The notes under the pieces: generated by a model | What the model was told of the DNA's origin: nothing | The model's database searches: none | The model's input: the letters and a program-made list of their open reading frames with translations, nothing else | Made by a program: the position numbers and the translations under genes | Source: Setophaga petechia | Taxonomy: Eukaryota > Chordata > Aves > Passeriformes > Parulidae | Length of the DNA stretch: 64,000 nt | Direction of reading: 5' to 3' | Assembly (NCBI GenBank): GCA_024362935.1 | Contig: JANCRA010000014.1 | Coordinates: 15,506,758-15,570,757 of the forward strand | In this document: positions 27,132-35,540 of the stretch, piece after piece | How the letters are laid out: every line of letters begins with the position of its first letter | Numbering within the stretch: the first letter of the stretch is position 1

Positions 27132-28339
27132 GCAGAGGACAGCCATAACTAATCATTTTGTCAGCTTGCTGCTAGGAAGAATCTCTGCCCAACAGAGAAA
27201 TATGTGGCAGGTTTGGAGGCAAATAACATACCAAGGGCTGACACTGCAAGTACCTTTATAGGTAGCCTACTTTATCGCTACATTTACTTTTGGGGTATGT
27301 ATGTAGTTGCAAGCAATTGCCATAAATTAAAGCGAGCGTTCGAGTTGCCGGAGTCAGAGCTGCCTGGAAATCTGGCGGCACAACCTGTGTGCCATCTTGC
27401 ATCTGTTTGCTGTGCTGCACCCCCAGCCCCACGCTGGAGGGGCCGAGGGCAGGCACCAGCACTCGAGTCCCTGGGAAGTGGAAGTGCTCCGCACCTCTGA
27501 AGCATCAATTCTGTGAATTTCAGTGCTCACACTGACCAGGTGCAGCTTTTGAATGCAAGCGCAGAAGTTGGGAAGAGCCTCAAGCACGCAGCAATCTCTA
27601 GGATTTAAAACATACTATGCAAAAAGAAAAAAAAAAAAAAAACAAACAAACAACCATAGGCCCAGGTTTGTTTGGGTTTTTTTTTTCCCAGAGCCTTGAA
27701 AACTCGGTGCAGATGTCTGTTACTGTTTTGTTAAATATATAAATAAACAAATAAGTAAACTAAATGTGATTCCAGCAAACCACTAGTTCCCAATCGCTGC
27801 TCACAAGGTATGTACACAAAATATGTATTAAGTCATTTCTGTCAGTAGGAAGTACATTTTCTTGATCTTTTAAATAGGTTTCTAAAAAAGCTGCAAGTGA
27901 AAGCTATAATTTAAGGATAGATAATTACTGTTTGCATGAACAAGACTGGCCTCTATTAATACAATATCTTAGCTTCTCCACACAGTAGCCTCTAACTGGT
28001 AAATATAGCTTCTTCCTCCTCACTTACATGACTGAAGTCTTTGGAGCAGCAATTCTGACTATCTTCTTGCTTTAACAGGTGAGGAATAAAATTGCAATCC
28101 CTGACTCTCCTTCCCAAATTTACCTATGATATTCAGCTGAGTCTCAAAGCAAACAAAGTGAAATTATCATTTTTACAGATTCTTGATTCTCAGAGACAGC
28201 TTTAGTCTTCCACAGTGTGGTGTTAACACTTGGGCTAGACATAAAGAATTTGTGCACCTGTCTGTTATGTCTGCGAGCTCTGTGCTGCTGAGAGTTCTTT
28301 GTTGTTGTTATTCTACTCCAGACCATTAAAAGGGTCCTA
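27132..28339. other. Intron 1, no gene recognised
   Basis: Mixed sequence with a GC-rich patch at about 27340-27490, an A18 tract at about 27623-27640 and AT-rich remainder. Short ORFs in the GC-rich patch overlap on both strands and carry no domain. Confidence 0.5.
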
Positions 28340-28600
28340 ATTCCTATGACATGATTATCCAGGTACCAAAGCCCATTTGTCACCTGCAGCAGAAAATTGA
28401 GTTAATGCACAACTAAAGGCAACCAGGACTGTGTAATATCAACTTGATTACATCAAACTAGCTGCAAACCTAATTCTGCTGGATGACACTGCGTGGAGCT
28501 TGTCATCTCCAATCATTAAAGCTGTCAGGAATCCATCAGGTTTACAGCTAATTAGGTGAACACTAATGAAGCTGGCAAAACAACTTTTCTTTTTTTATGG
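28340..28600. promoter_or_regulatory. Candidate conserved intronic block with homeodomain sites
   Basis: Contains CACCTGCAG (E-box), AATCATTAA, TGTCAG (28523-28528), CTAATTAG (28548-28555, palindromic homeodomain site) and ACTAATGAAG in close order. It has no homopolymer runs until the T7 near 28590. The texture resembles deeply conserved enhancers near developmental genes; conservation was not tested. Confidence 0.4.
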
Positions 28601-30000
28601 CTGAGCGGACCTTTCAGTTTGGAGAAAAAAAATTCTCGAGTATTCTCAAGGTTGCTGGGGACTGGATTTCCTGAGTTACCAATCAGCAGACATCTTTAAT
28701 TCTCCCCCCACCACCACCTTTTTTTCTCTCTCAGTACCAAGCAATCAATTTGTCATCACTCTCAGTATGCCACAAAAGCAGTCATGAACCTTATAACTCG
28801 CAGCTCTTAAGCCAAAAAGGGGGGGAAAAAAACAAAGTAAGTTTCTTCTGTCTTAAAATAAAACACCTCATACAGCTCACTTATTTATCTTCATGCACTT
28901 ATCAACAGCATGAATGTTCTTGTTTTTTCACTCTTGTCAAATAAGTAGCCCTTCAGTCATTCTACATCCCCCATATCCATTAGGCAGAGGCATTTTGATA
29001 AAGTAAAGCCAAAGCTAGTGTATGGGAAAGAATGAAAGCACTCACTCTGCCAACTTCTGATTGACCATTAAGCTATTGATGAATGTGCCTGTCAGGAGAG
29101 AGACAATTAAATCAAATATGAAACAAAGTCGTTTTGACGGGTCATTTTGATAGAGCAAAACCATTCTTCCATCTCCTATTAGTCCTGCAGTCAAGTTTTT
29201 GTAATGAATATTTCTTAACTAACCTGTTATTTCTTAGCTGTTTTTTAAGGCGTTAAAAAAAAAAGTCTTTGCTTTTACTGCTATTAGAAAAAGTAACATT
29301 TCCAATGTGACCAATAAAAGCAGCATCTCAGTGGGAAGCAATTATACACAATACTAAATGTTTAATGTGGCTATCAAAAAGCTAAAAGTTTAAAGAGATT
29401 ACACTTCTGCTAAATATGAAAGATAGATCGCGTATCATGGATGATTCACTTGAGAAAGGAGGGAGAGACAGAAAGTGGTGGAGGGAGAGAAGGATACCTC
29501 AGAATGTGTGTTTAGTGCAGAAACATTTTCTTCCAGTCTGTGGAGAGAGGGCCCACTTTACAGCAGAGTCAAAAATGGAAAAGCACATGGAAAACCTAGA
29601 TTTTGCAGAACTAAATTCACATTACAAAATAGAATTTCCCAAGTATCAGGAAAAGTTCACCTCTGTCATTTTTCTAGAAAATTGTTATTTGATGGCACGG
29701 GCCAGAAAAGCAAAATATCATCACGAAGTATTTGGCTACGATATTGTTTGCTAGATGCTATCACCACCGTACTGAGAAACTTTCCAAACTTTCTAGCTGC
29801 TTGTATGCAGGGTAAGACCGCTGGGAAGTCTATTTCCCTATTTCAAAAGCACTGCCCGAACCCATGTGGCTGTCCAAGAGGAGAAGAAAGGAAACATGCA
29901 CGTTGTTATTTACAATTTGTGTCACTCCCTGAGCCCCTTGCTGTTTACTAAACCCAAACCACCCCACTCGGAGAAGCTGTCAGGCAAGCAAGGGCTCCAG
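28600..30000. other. Intron 1, no gene recognised
   Basis: AT-rich, changing to GC-rich near 29860. A 112-codon plus-strand frame at 29416-29754 and an overlapping frame reaching 29951 show no recognisable domain and overlap each other in different frames. I treat them as chance ORFs. Confidence 0.5.
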
Positions 30001-30335
30001 CAAGCCCCTAGCCCAGGCTGCAGGACTGACTGCCTGCTCGAGCAAGCCCCTAGCCCAGGCTACCTGCTCTATGCTGTCCCTAGCCCAGGCTGCAGGACTG
30101 ACTCCCTGCTCCATGCTCTCCCTAGCCCAGACTGCAGGGTGGGCTGTCTGCCCCACGCTGTCCCCAGCCCAGGCTGCAGGACTGACTCCTCCACGCTGTC
30201 CCTAGCAGCACTATCTGCTCCAGCAAGCCCCCAGCCCAGGCTGCGGGGCTACCTGCTCCATGCTCTCCCTAGCCCAGGCTGCAGGACTGACTCCCTGCCC
30301 CACGCTGTCCCAAGCCCAGCCACAGCCGCGCTGCC
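30001..30335. repeat. Imperfect ~42-bp minisatellite
   Basis: The core AGCCCAGGCTGCAGG recurs, with variants, at about 30010, 30052, 30082, 30124, 30166, 30233, 30271 and 30313. The spacings are 42, 30, 42, 42, 67, 38 and 42 bases. A plus-strand frame stays open through the array (29866-30432) because the unit length is a multiple of three. The 14-residue repeat it would encode resembles no protein I recognise, so I treat the ORF as a by-product. Confidence 0.85.
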
Positions 30336-30431
30336 AGGGATGCTCTGGGGAGCTTCCCCAGCTCCAGCCCGGCCATCCGAGGCTGTTCCCCGGCAGAGCT
30401 GTCCGTGCCCCGTGCCCTGGTGGCCCCGGTA

Positions 30432-30493
30432 GGCCGGGCCCAGCGGTGGCAGCGCTCGCCAGGGCCGGGCCCAGCGGTGGCAGCGCTCGCCAG
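30432..30493. repeat. 31-bp perfect tandem duplication
   Basis: Two adjacent identical 31-bp copies (30432-30462 and 30463-30493), GC-rich and containing GGGCCCAGCGGTGGCAG. The duplication lies between the minisatellite and the candidate enhancer. Confidence 0.9.
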
Positions 30494-30514
30494 GACCCCT
30501 CAAGTTGCGCTCCC

Positions 30515-30665
30515 AGAGTTGACAGGCCACGTGTGACGTCACCGAGTCTGGCGTTACCATGGCAAGTGATTTATTGATGTTTATCGGGAATGAATAGATC
30601 AAAGGCTGCCAGATGACAGGCGATCAATCAGACATCAAATCAAGGATGGCAACAGGCCAAGGAAA
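30515..30665. promoter_or_regulatory. Candidate intronic enhancer with dense transcription-factor sites
   Basis: Seen in order: TGACAG (30520, MEIS/TGIF type); CACGTG (30528-30533) abutting a full cAMP-response element TGACGTCA (30534-30541); an RFX X-box-like GTTACCATGGCAAG (30553-30566); TGATTTAT (30567-30574, PBX-HOX type) directly adjacent; a consensus TCF/LEF site AGATCAAAGG (30596-30605); TGACAG (30614-30619); and ATCAATCA (30623-30630, PBX on the minus strand). It lies about 1.2-1.4 kb downstream of the first exon, just outside the CpG island. Motif identity is seen; enhancer function is inferred from this density and position. Confidence 0.6.
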
Positions 30666-31782
30666 CCTTTTCCAGCCCACATATCCCCAACTAAGGATTA
30701 CTGTAAAATTATGTAGGGCTTTTCTTCTACTGTTTTCTTTTCAATTTGGCTTTTCCAAAAAAATACTGCTTAAGTTTAACAGGAGTTGACATTTCTGGCA
30801 AAAGGAAAACAAGCCAAACAAACAAAAAACCTCACCAGCACAAAGCCTCGAAAAGTAATTCTAAAAAGGAAAAAAGAAACCAGTGGAAATTGTAAAGGCA
30901 CTATCAGAAACATTCACCAGTCACTTGACAATACACAGACCCTTTTTCTTTTTTTTTTTTTTTTTCCCTCCTTTGGTTTACTTTGCAGCTTCTCCTCTGG
31001 ACTCATAAATAAGAAATCAATAGGATTAACAGAAGAGGCTACCAAAGAAAGTGACCAACAAGGATGGTCTGTCTGTCCGGCAGAGACATCTCCGGTGCAG
31101 TACAAGGGCAGAAGAGGAAAAGGTAAAAGTTGGGCAAAGGAACCAGTTCTGGGCTTAGATCTCCAACTAACACTGCAGAGCCTCCAAATCACTTTGTCCC
31201 TGCCACTTCATTCACAGCGTGCCATATTTTTATACATGCCCTCTCTCTTTTTTTTATAGGAAAGAAAAACTAAATAAAAAGAATATTTTCCCTGGCTTTC
31301 ACAAACCATTTGCCTGTGAGGGAAGGGGATGTAGAAGAATGAAGACTACGAGGGAGAGGAGCAAAGTAGGTGCCAAAGTACGGGCTGGAAATAACCAAAA
31401 TTCGCCTCCTGCTTCCCCCAGCCCCGGAGTGACACCGACCATAGAGCCCGAGCAGCGTGTGCCCGCACACACCCGCTGCCCCTCGCACAGGGTTACCCCA
31501 GAACCGAGCCGGGCGATGGCAGAGTTCGGAATAAATCAAAGTGGGCACCAAAAGTGGAGAACGGGCTTTCATGCGCCCCCCACTCGAAAGAAAAAAAATA
31601 AATATAATCCCCCCAAAACCCCCAGCCCGGCGCTGCGCCTCCAGCCCGGGAGTTGCTCGGCAGAGCCCTCGGCAGCGCCGGGCAGCGGGGCAGCAGCGGG
31701 GCGCGGAGCGGCGGCGGAGCCCGCCGGGAGCCGGTTATGAAAGAGACGGAGGGAAGCGAGAGGAGAAGCCAGCGGCCGCGGA

Positions 31783-31826
31783 GGGAAGGGAAGGCAGGGA
31801 AGGGAAGGCAGGGAAGGAAGGGAAGC
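31783..31826. repeat. 14-bp purine-rich tandem repeat just inside intron 1
   Basis: Two exact copies of a GGGAAGGGAAGGCA unit (31783-31796 and 31797-31810) are followed by a third, diverged copy. In the sense orientation it is a C/T-rich tract starting 11 bases downstream of the splice donor, in a position where pyrimidine tracts can influence 5' splice-site recognition. Confidence 0.7.
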
Positions 31827-31829
31827 GGC

Positions 31830-31840
31830 TCTCGTACCTG
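31830..31840 (-). other. TSHZ3: 5' splice donor of TSHZ intron 1
   Basis: The exon ends CAG and the intron opens GTACGAGAG on the minus strand (last exon base 31838, GT at 31837-31836). Positions -3 to +3 and +5 fit the donor consensus, while +4 (C) does not. The phase-1 break after residue 13 is where the TSHZ family splits its reading frame. This supports the exon call independently of the peptide match. No matching acceptor to a zinc-finger exon exists in the window. Confidence 0.85.
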
Positions 31841-31877
31841 CTGCGCGCCGGGGCGCTTGCTGCTTCCTCCTCGGCAT
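31838..31877 (-). CDS. TSHZ3: Teashirt zinc finger homeobox 3 (probable), first coding exon, partial
   Basis: Seen: on the minus strand ATG (31877-31875) is followed by codons for MPRRKQQAPRRAA plus one base G, then CAG|GTACGA, a good 5' splice site, giving a phase-1 intron. The start context AGCATGC has a purine at -3. Known: TSHZ proteins (about 1000-1080 residues) begin with this basic motif in a tiny first coding exon. One large second exon encodes the atypical C2H2 fingers and homeodomain. TSHZ3 is a nuclear, mainly repressive transcription regulator in ureter smooth muscle and cortical projection neurons. Family choice: 13 of 13 residues fit TSHZ3 as recalled; TSHZ1 has Ser12 and TSHZ2 has Lys10. 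Inferred: exon 2 lies left of position 1, since no zinc-finger or homeodomain ORF occurs in the window. TSHZ membership is very likely. The paralogue call rests on one or two residues and would be settled by exon 2 or synteny. Confidence 0.85.
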
Positions 31878-31900
31878 GCTGGGCTCCTGCGGGCGCCGGC

Positions 31901-31930
31901 GGGGGGGGGCAGCCGGGGCGCGGGGGTGGG
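31901..31930 (+). other. G-quadruplex-capable G runs next to the start codon
   Basis: Four G runs (9, 4, 5 and 3 bases) lie on the plus strand, 24 to 54 bases upstream of the TSHZ ATG. Because the gene is on the minus strand, the G-rich strand is the template and the mRNA is C-rich here. A DNA quadruplex or i-motif is possible, but an RNA quadruplex in the 5'UTR is not expected from this element. Confidence 0.45.
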
Positions 31931-32030
31931 AAGAGTTGCCTCAGCCCCAGAGATCCGGTGAGCTGCTCCAGCCTCGGCGCGAGGGCTGGGTCGGGGATAT
32001 ATTTTTTGTTGCTGTGCATACACGATGCCG

Positions 32031-32073
32031 AGTAGGAGGAGGAGGCGGCGGCGGCGGAGGAGGAGGAGGCGGC
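32031..32073. repeat. GGA/GGC trinucleotide-rich tract in 5'UTR region
   Basis: A mixed run of GGA and GGC triplets lies on the plus strand (TCC and GCC in the TSHZ sense orientation), about 155-195 bases upstream of the start codon. Confidence 0.75.
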
Positions 32074-32091
32074 ACAGAGGAGAGGACAGCC

Positions 32092-32112
32092 CTGCTGCTG
32101 CTGCTGCTGCTG
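32092..32112. repeat. (CTG)7 run, (CAG)7 in TSHZ sense orientation
   Basis: Seven uninterrupted CTG units on the plus strand, read as CAG on the minus strand, 215-235 bases upstream of the TSHZ start codon. It lies in the presumed 5'UTR or core promoter and is a candidate length polymorphism. Confidence 0.85.
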
Positions 32113-32259
32113 GCAGAAGAGGGGGGAAGTTTGACAAATCGCCCCGGAGGAAGGAGGAGGGGAAGCCCCCCGAAGAGGTGTGCGGGCGGGAGGGCTGGGG
32201 AGAGCCCGCAGTCCCCCCCACCCCGCCCTGCGCCCCCGGTGCCTGGCCGGGCTGGGAGA

Positions 32260-32268
32260 TCACGGCAT
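32260..32268 (-). other. Minimal upstream ORF (Met-Pro-stop)
   Basis: ATG CCG TGA on the minus strand, 391 bases upstream of the TSHZ start. It matters only if the mRNA starts further upstream. A two-codon ORF of this kind can slow ribosomes, but nothing here shows that it is transcribed. Confidence 0.2.
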
Positions 32269-32341
32269 AAAGACAGGGGATCTCTTGGCCGGAGCCGGCG
32301 GAGCCTCAGCCTGCGCTCTCCACTCCCGGCTCGGCGCTGGA

Positions 32342-32364
32342 GCGGCGGCGGCGGCGGCGGCGGC
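32342..32364. repeat. (GCG)n/(GGC)n trinucleotide run
   Basis: An uninterrupted run of more than seven GCG/GGC triplets, about 465-490 bases upstream of the start codon in the promoter CpG island. In the TSHZ orientation it is a CCG run of the kind that can expand and become methylated in other vertebrate promoters. Confidence 0.85.
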
Positions 32365-33454
32365 AACAGGCGAAGCTTGAAGGGAAACGAGATGATCGCG
32401 GTGTCACTCAAACTGCTCCGCCGAGGGGGAGCGGGGCACCGCCGCCGCCCGCCCCGGGCCGCGCCTTCACTCAGCGCGCATCGCCCGCCGGACCGGGCAC
32501 GGGGGCGGGCAGGGGTCAGCCGCGCCGGCCGGGGCGACCCCCTCGCCGCGCCCCCTCCGCCACCCAACTTCGCCCGCCGCCGGTCTCCCGAGCCGCCCGC
32601 GGCGGCGGCGGAGGGCTGGCCGGGCAGGGACGGGCAGGGCAGCCCGCCGGGCTCCGCGCCGCTCGCCCCGCTCCCCGCCGCAGCCCTTCCCTTTCCGCCC
32701 CCACGCGCACCCGTTCCCCGCCGGAGCCCCCCGCAGCCATCGCCTCCCGCCACGCCGGGGCACGGGACCCCCCCTCTCCCCGCCGCCCCCCCCGGCGAGG
32801 AGGGCCCGGCCCGCCGCTCCATCCCGGCCGCCCCGCGCGGTGACAGCGGCGGCGGCGGCCCCGGCTCCCCGCCGCGCCCCGCAGCGCTGCCCGCCCCGGC
32901 CGCACTCACCGGCGCGCCGCCCGCCCGCCGGCACATCCAGCCCGCCGGCTCCCACCTGGCTGGCGCCGCGGCCGCCGCGCTCCGCTCCGCGCCTGCGGGC
33001 GGGCGGTGTCGGGGCCGCCCCGGCCGGCGGCCGCTATCGGCGGCGCCCCCGCCAGCGGAGCCGCTGCTCCCGCCCCGCGGGGCCAGAGCGGCGGGGAGCG
33101 GGCAGCGCCCGCGCCCCACGCACCCGGCTCTTCGGGATGGGGCACTTTTGCCTCGTTTTCCCTGTTTTGGGGGCTGATTTTTTTTTTTTTCTCCCTCTCT
33201 CTCAGTTTTGTTGGGTTTTTTTTTTTAATTTTTTTTCTCTCGGTCCAAGTTCACTGCCGAGCCGCCGCGCTCAGTTCGGCGAGCGCCGGCGGATCGATGT
33301 GCTGCGGGTTTGATTGCGCATCCCTGGGCGGCGGGGCCGCGCGGCGCGGGGAGGGCCGGGGCGGCGGGGGGCGCGCGGGGCCCGGGCCGCTCCCGCCCCC
33401 GCTCCGCCCGCGCCGGGACCCCGCCAGCAGCAGGGACCGGGACACGGCACCAGC

Positions 33455-33640
33455 AACAGCCAAAAATAAAAAAAAAAAAAATAAAAAAAAAAGGAAAGAA
33501 AAAGAAAAGGGAAGAAAGAAAGAAAGAAAGGGGAGAAAAAAAAAAAAAAAAAACCAACACCAACCCAGTAGCTTTTTTTTTTTTTTTTAAAGTTCACGGG
33601 GAGGAATTAAAAAAAAAAAAAAAAGGCTGAGCTCACTTTT
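33455..33640. repeat. A-rich and purine-rich low-complexity tract
   Basis: An interrupted poly-A stretch passes into a GAAA-rich purine block, then A18 (33536-33553), T16 (33573-33588) and A16 (33609-33624). It marks the right edge of the main CpG island and creates long Lys/Phe-rich false ORFs on both strands. Confidence 0.85.
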
Positions 33641-34120
33641 ACGGTAAGATCAAAAAAAATTTCCACTCGCCCCCATTCTTCGAGATTTGGGATAATTCCA
33701 AATACCTGACTAAGTGCAGATGTTGTTGCGTCTTCACATCCTATAAAGCCGCCGTGCCGCTCTCGGGCTCTCGCTTCCCTTTCAAGTTGCAGGAAATTCA
33801 AACACTTTACATGACGGGTGGAGAAGGTTTGGGATTTTTTTTTTTTTTTGGATTATTATTGTTACGAGTTGATTTTTTTTTTTAAGCTGATCTTTAGGAT
33901 GAAAAAAAAAATCGCAGTCGCCTAAAGTCCCCGGGAAATTGCTACTGTTGGGGGAAAACGAAACATTTCTTGAAAACAAGAAAATGGTGAGTTGTCAATT
34001 GCCGCTTCTGCTGCCAAACTCGCTCAGTTCCATCTCATTGATACTCGCTGGTTGCTCCTCACGGTTACAGTATCTGCTCACAGAAGGAGCGATCAGATCT
34101 GCTTAAGAGACGACACCGAG
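33640..34120. other. Upstream flank between CpG islands
   Basis: Mixed-composition sequence with T-rich runs at 33836-33849 and 33871-33882 and a balanced segment around 33990-34110. No gene seen. The balanced segment could be a promoter-proximal conserved element. Confidence 0.4.
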
Positions 34121-34900
34121 ACGTTCCCCCCCCGTCCCCAAAAAGCCCTGTGTGTGTGTGTGTGAGTGTGCGAGCGTGGGTGAGCCGTGCGGCAGGACGG
34201 GGCCGGGCGGCGGGCAGCCCCGGCGGGGCGGGCGGGCGGGCTCGCCGCCGCGGCGGTGCGTGCCGCTAGATCCGCCCTAACATCTGTCCGTCTCACCATT
34301 GGCGCATCCATCAGTGTCACCCCGGCTGCACATTGCAACGACAACACATCAGACACTACACAGACCGGGATTCGGTACAAATAACCAACATACTAAACAA
34401 CTTAACCGGGGAGGAGGGGACCAGCCGCAGCATAAGTATTTACAAACGTTAGACAGCCTCGGGAAGCAGGGCTCGGCTGCGGTTAATAGCTCCTTCATTC
34501 TCTCTCCCTCCTCCCCCTTCAAGCAGGAAACAGAAAACCTAAATAATTCACACCCCCAACCCCCCCGAAGGATGCTGCCGGCCGGGGGCAGGGACAGGGA
34601 CCGGGACCGGGGCGCTCAGCCCGGCTGCGCTCCCGGCTCGGCGGGGCGATGGCTGCGGCAGGACCGCACCGAGCGCGGAGCCGGCGAGAGGCCAGCCCCG
34701 GGCTGAGGTGCCGGCCCGCGCTGCGCAACATGGAGGATTCCTCCGAGCTCTGCAGCGAGAGAGACTGAAACAAACTTTGGGATGCTCGGCCGGGAGCTTC
34801 GGCAGCCGAGTGCCCCGGGAGCCCTGGGTGCCTCTGCTCCTGCTCGGCGCACGGAGTGCGGGGAAGGTCACTCTGCCACCAGGCGCTGGTAGAGCGCCCT
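34120..34900. other. Upstream CpG-rich zone A
   Basis: Two GC-rich cores (about 34165-34275 and 34565-34870) flank a less GC-rich, motif-bearing segment. The segment contains an inverted CCAAT box (ATTGG at 34298-34302) and GTATTTACAAAC (34436-34447, forkhead type). It could hold an alternative promoter for TSHZ or for a divergent transcript. No coding exon is recognised. Confidence 0.45.
34149..34164. repeat. (TG)8 microsatellite
   Basis: Eight TG units followed by a broken continuation, at the left edge of the upstream CpG-rich zone. Confidence 0.85.
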
Positions 34901-35169
34901 GAAAACTACAGCAAAATTAAAATGACACGGCGCGTGTAGTCACTGCAGTCCTGTAAAGGCTGTTCTGAAATGTGAGAGAGCCCTCTCCAAAGGCAGGGAC
35001 GATCCCGATCCTCCTCAGCTGCTGGCTGCGGGGCATCGCGAGGAGCGAGCTGCACCGACCAATCCCGAATTTTGGGGCGGTTGCAAGTTGCAAGAACTTT
35101 GTTCCTTCCACTTTCCCGTCTCTAAATCTGCTCATCTTTCACTGCCTTTGTGTCACCCTGAGCCCGCCC

Positions 35170-35540
35170 GGGGGATGGATGTGAGCCGCTGCCGGTTTTG
35201 GCCCGGGTGCCCGGCGGGCTGCGCGCCCCTCGGCCCGGCGCGGCTCCGCGGGTGCGCTGGGCTGCACGCGTGCGTGGATTTGTGCGTGTGGTGGCATTTG
35301 TGTTTGAACAGGCTCCCAGACAGAGCTGTGCCTCCCGCAGAGCGCAGCCTGCGAGGAGGATGCTGGCAGGTGGCACCTCGGCAGCTGAACGGTGTCAGCA
35401 GCACAAACAAACACGCGAGGCTGTGCCCGGCCCCGCTGCGTGGGGAGCGCGGTGCGAGCGGCAGCGCTTACCTGGCTCTGCAAAGAGCGGCCCACACAGC
35501 CGGCAGCGCAGGGTGAGGGGCTCCTTCCAGTGCGCCGAGC
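35170..35540. other. Upstream CpG-rich zone B
   Basis: GC- and CpG-rich patch in the TSHZ 5' flank. Overlapping ORFs on both strands (up to about 149 codons) are explained by composition. It is 3.3-3.7 kb upstream of the TSHZ start codon. Confidence 0.4.

Larger units (their letters stand above)
30335..31837. other. TSHZ3: Proximal part of TSHZ intron 1
   Basis: A GC-rich stretch to about 30530 and the motif-dense block at 30515-30665 come first. Moderately AT-rich sequence follows, with T-rich runs near 30950 and 31248. A GC-rise from about 31380 leads into the promoter island. No exon or RNA gene was recognised. Confidence 0.6.
31838..32019 (-). other. Upstream ORF overlapping the TSHZ start codon
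   Basis: An ATG at 32019-32017 on the minus strand begins MHSNKKYIPDPALAPRLEQL and stays open through the main ATG to the splice donor. It lies 142 bases upstream of the main start, so it is out of frame with TSHZ. Its start context is weak (T at -3, C at +4). If transcription begins upstream of 32019, leaky scanning past this ORF would be needed for TSHZ translation. Where it stops depends on exon 2, which is outside the window. If the start is near 31970, this ORF is not in the mRNA. Confidence 0.35.
31878..33150 (-). promoter_or_regulatory. TSHZ3: TSHZ promoter and 5'UTR region within main CpG island
   Basis: This very GC-rich, CpG-dense stretch lies immediately 5' of the start codon and carries GGC/GGA, CAG and GCC trinucleotide runs and many GC-box-like sequences. 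The transcription start cannot be fixed from sequence. One candidate is a TATA-like AAATATATCC on the minus strand near 31997-32006, which would give a 5'UTR of about 100 bases. A dispersed CpG-island start further up (32100-33100) is equally plausible. Long open frames on both strands here are products of GC-rich, stop-poor sequence and are not called as genes. Confidence 0.7.
31610..33450. other. Main CpG island
   Basis: Dense CpG over about 1.8 kb surrounds the first coding exon and its upstream region, in strong contrast to the AT-rich sequence on both sides. The right side ends in a purine-rich and A-rich low-complexity tract. CpG islands of this size are typical of developmental transcription-factor promoters and Polycomb targets; the latter is inference. 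Confidence 0.85.

Noticed and set aside
29416..29754. 112-codon ORF with protein-like composition
   Set aside because: Overlaps another frame of similar length, has no splice or family support, and lies within TSHZ intron 1 on the opposite strand.
29866..30432. 188-codon ORF through the minisatellite as a repeat protein gene
   Set aside because: Openness follows from a repeat unit that is a multiple of three. A +1/-1 shift of the repeat frame occurs inside the array, and no promoter, splice context or family is seen.
31569..31877. Full 102-codon reading of the TSHZ exon frame
   Set aside because: Only the first 40 bases are exon. The rest reads through the splice donor into intron and gives low-complexity sequence.
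31876..33177. 433-codon plus-strand ORF and 392-codon minus-strand ORF across the CpG island
   Set aside because: Both strands are open at once in stop-poor GC-rich DNA. The translations are Gly/Ala/Pro/Arg-rich with no domain, and the true exon uses a different short frame with a splice donor.
33006..33630. Lys-rich and Phe-rich ORFs over the A/T tracts
   Set aside because: They are translations of homopolymer runs.
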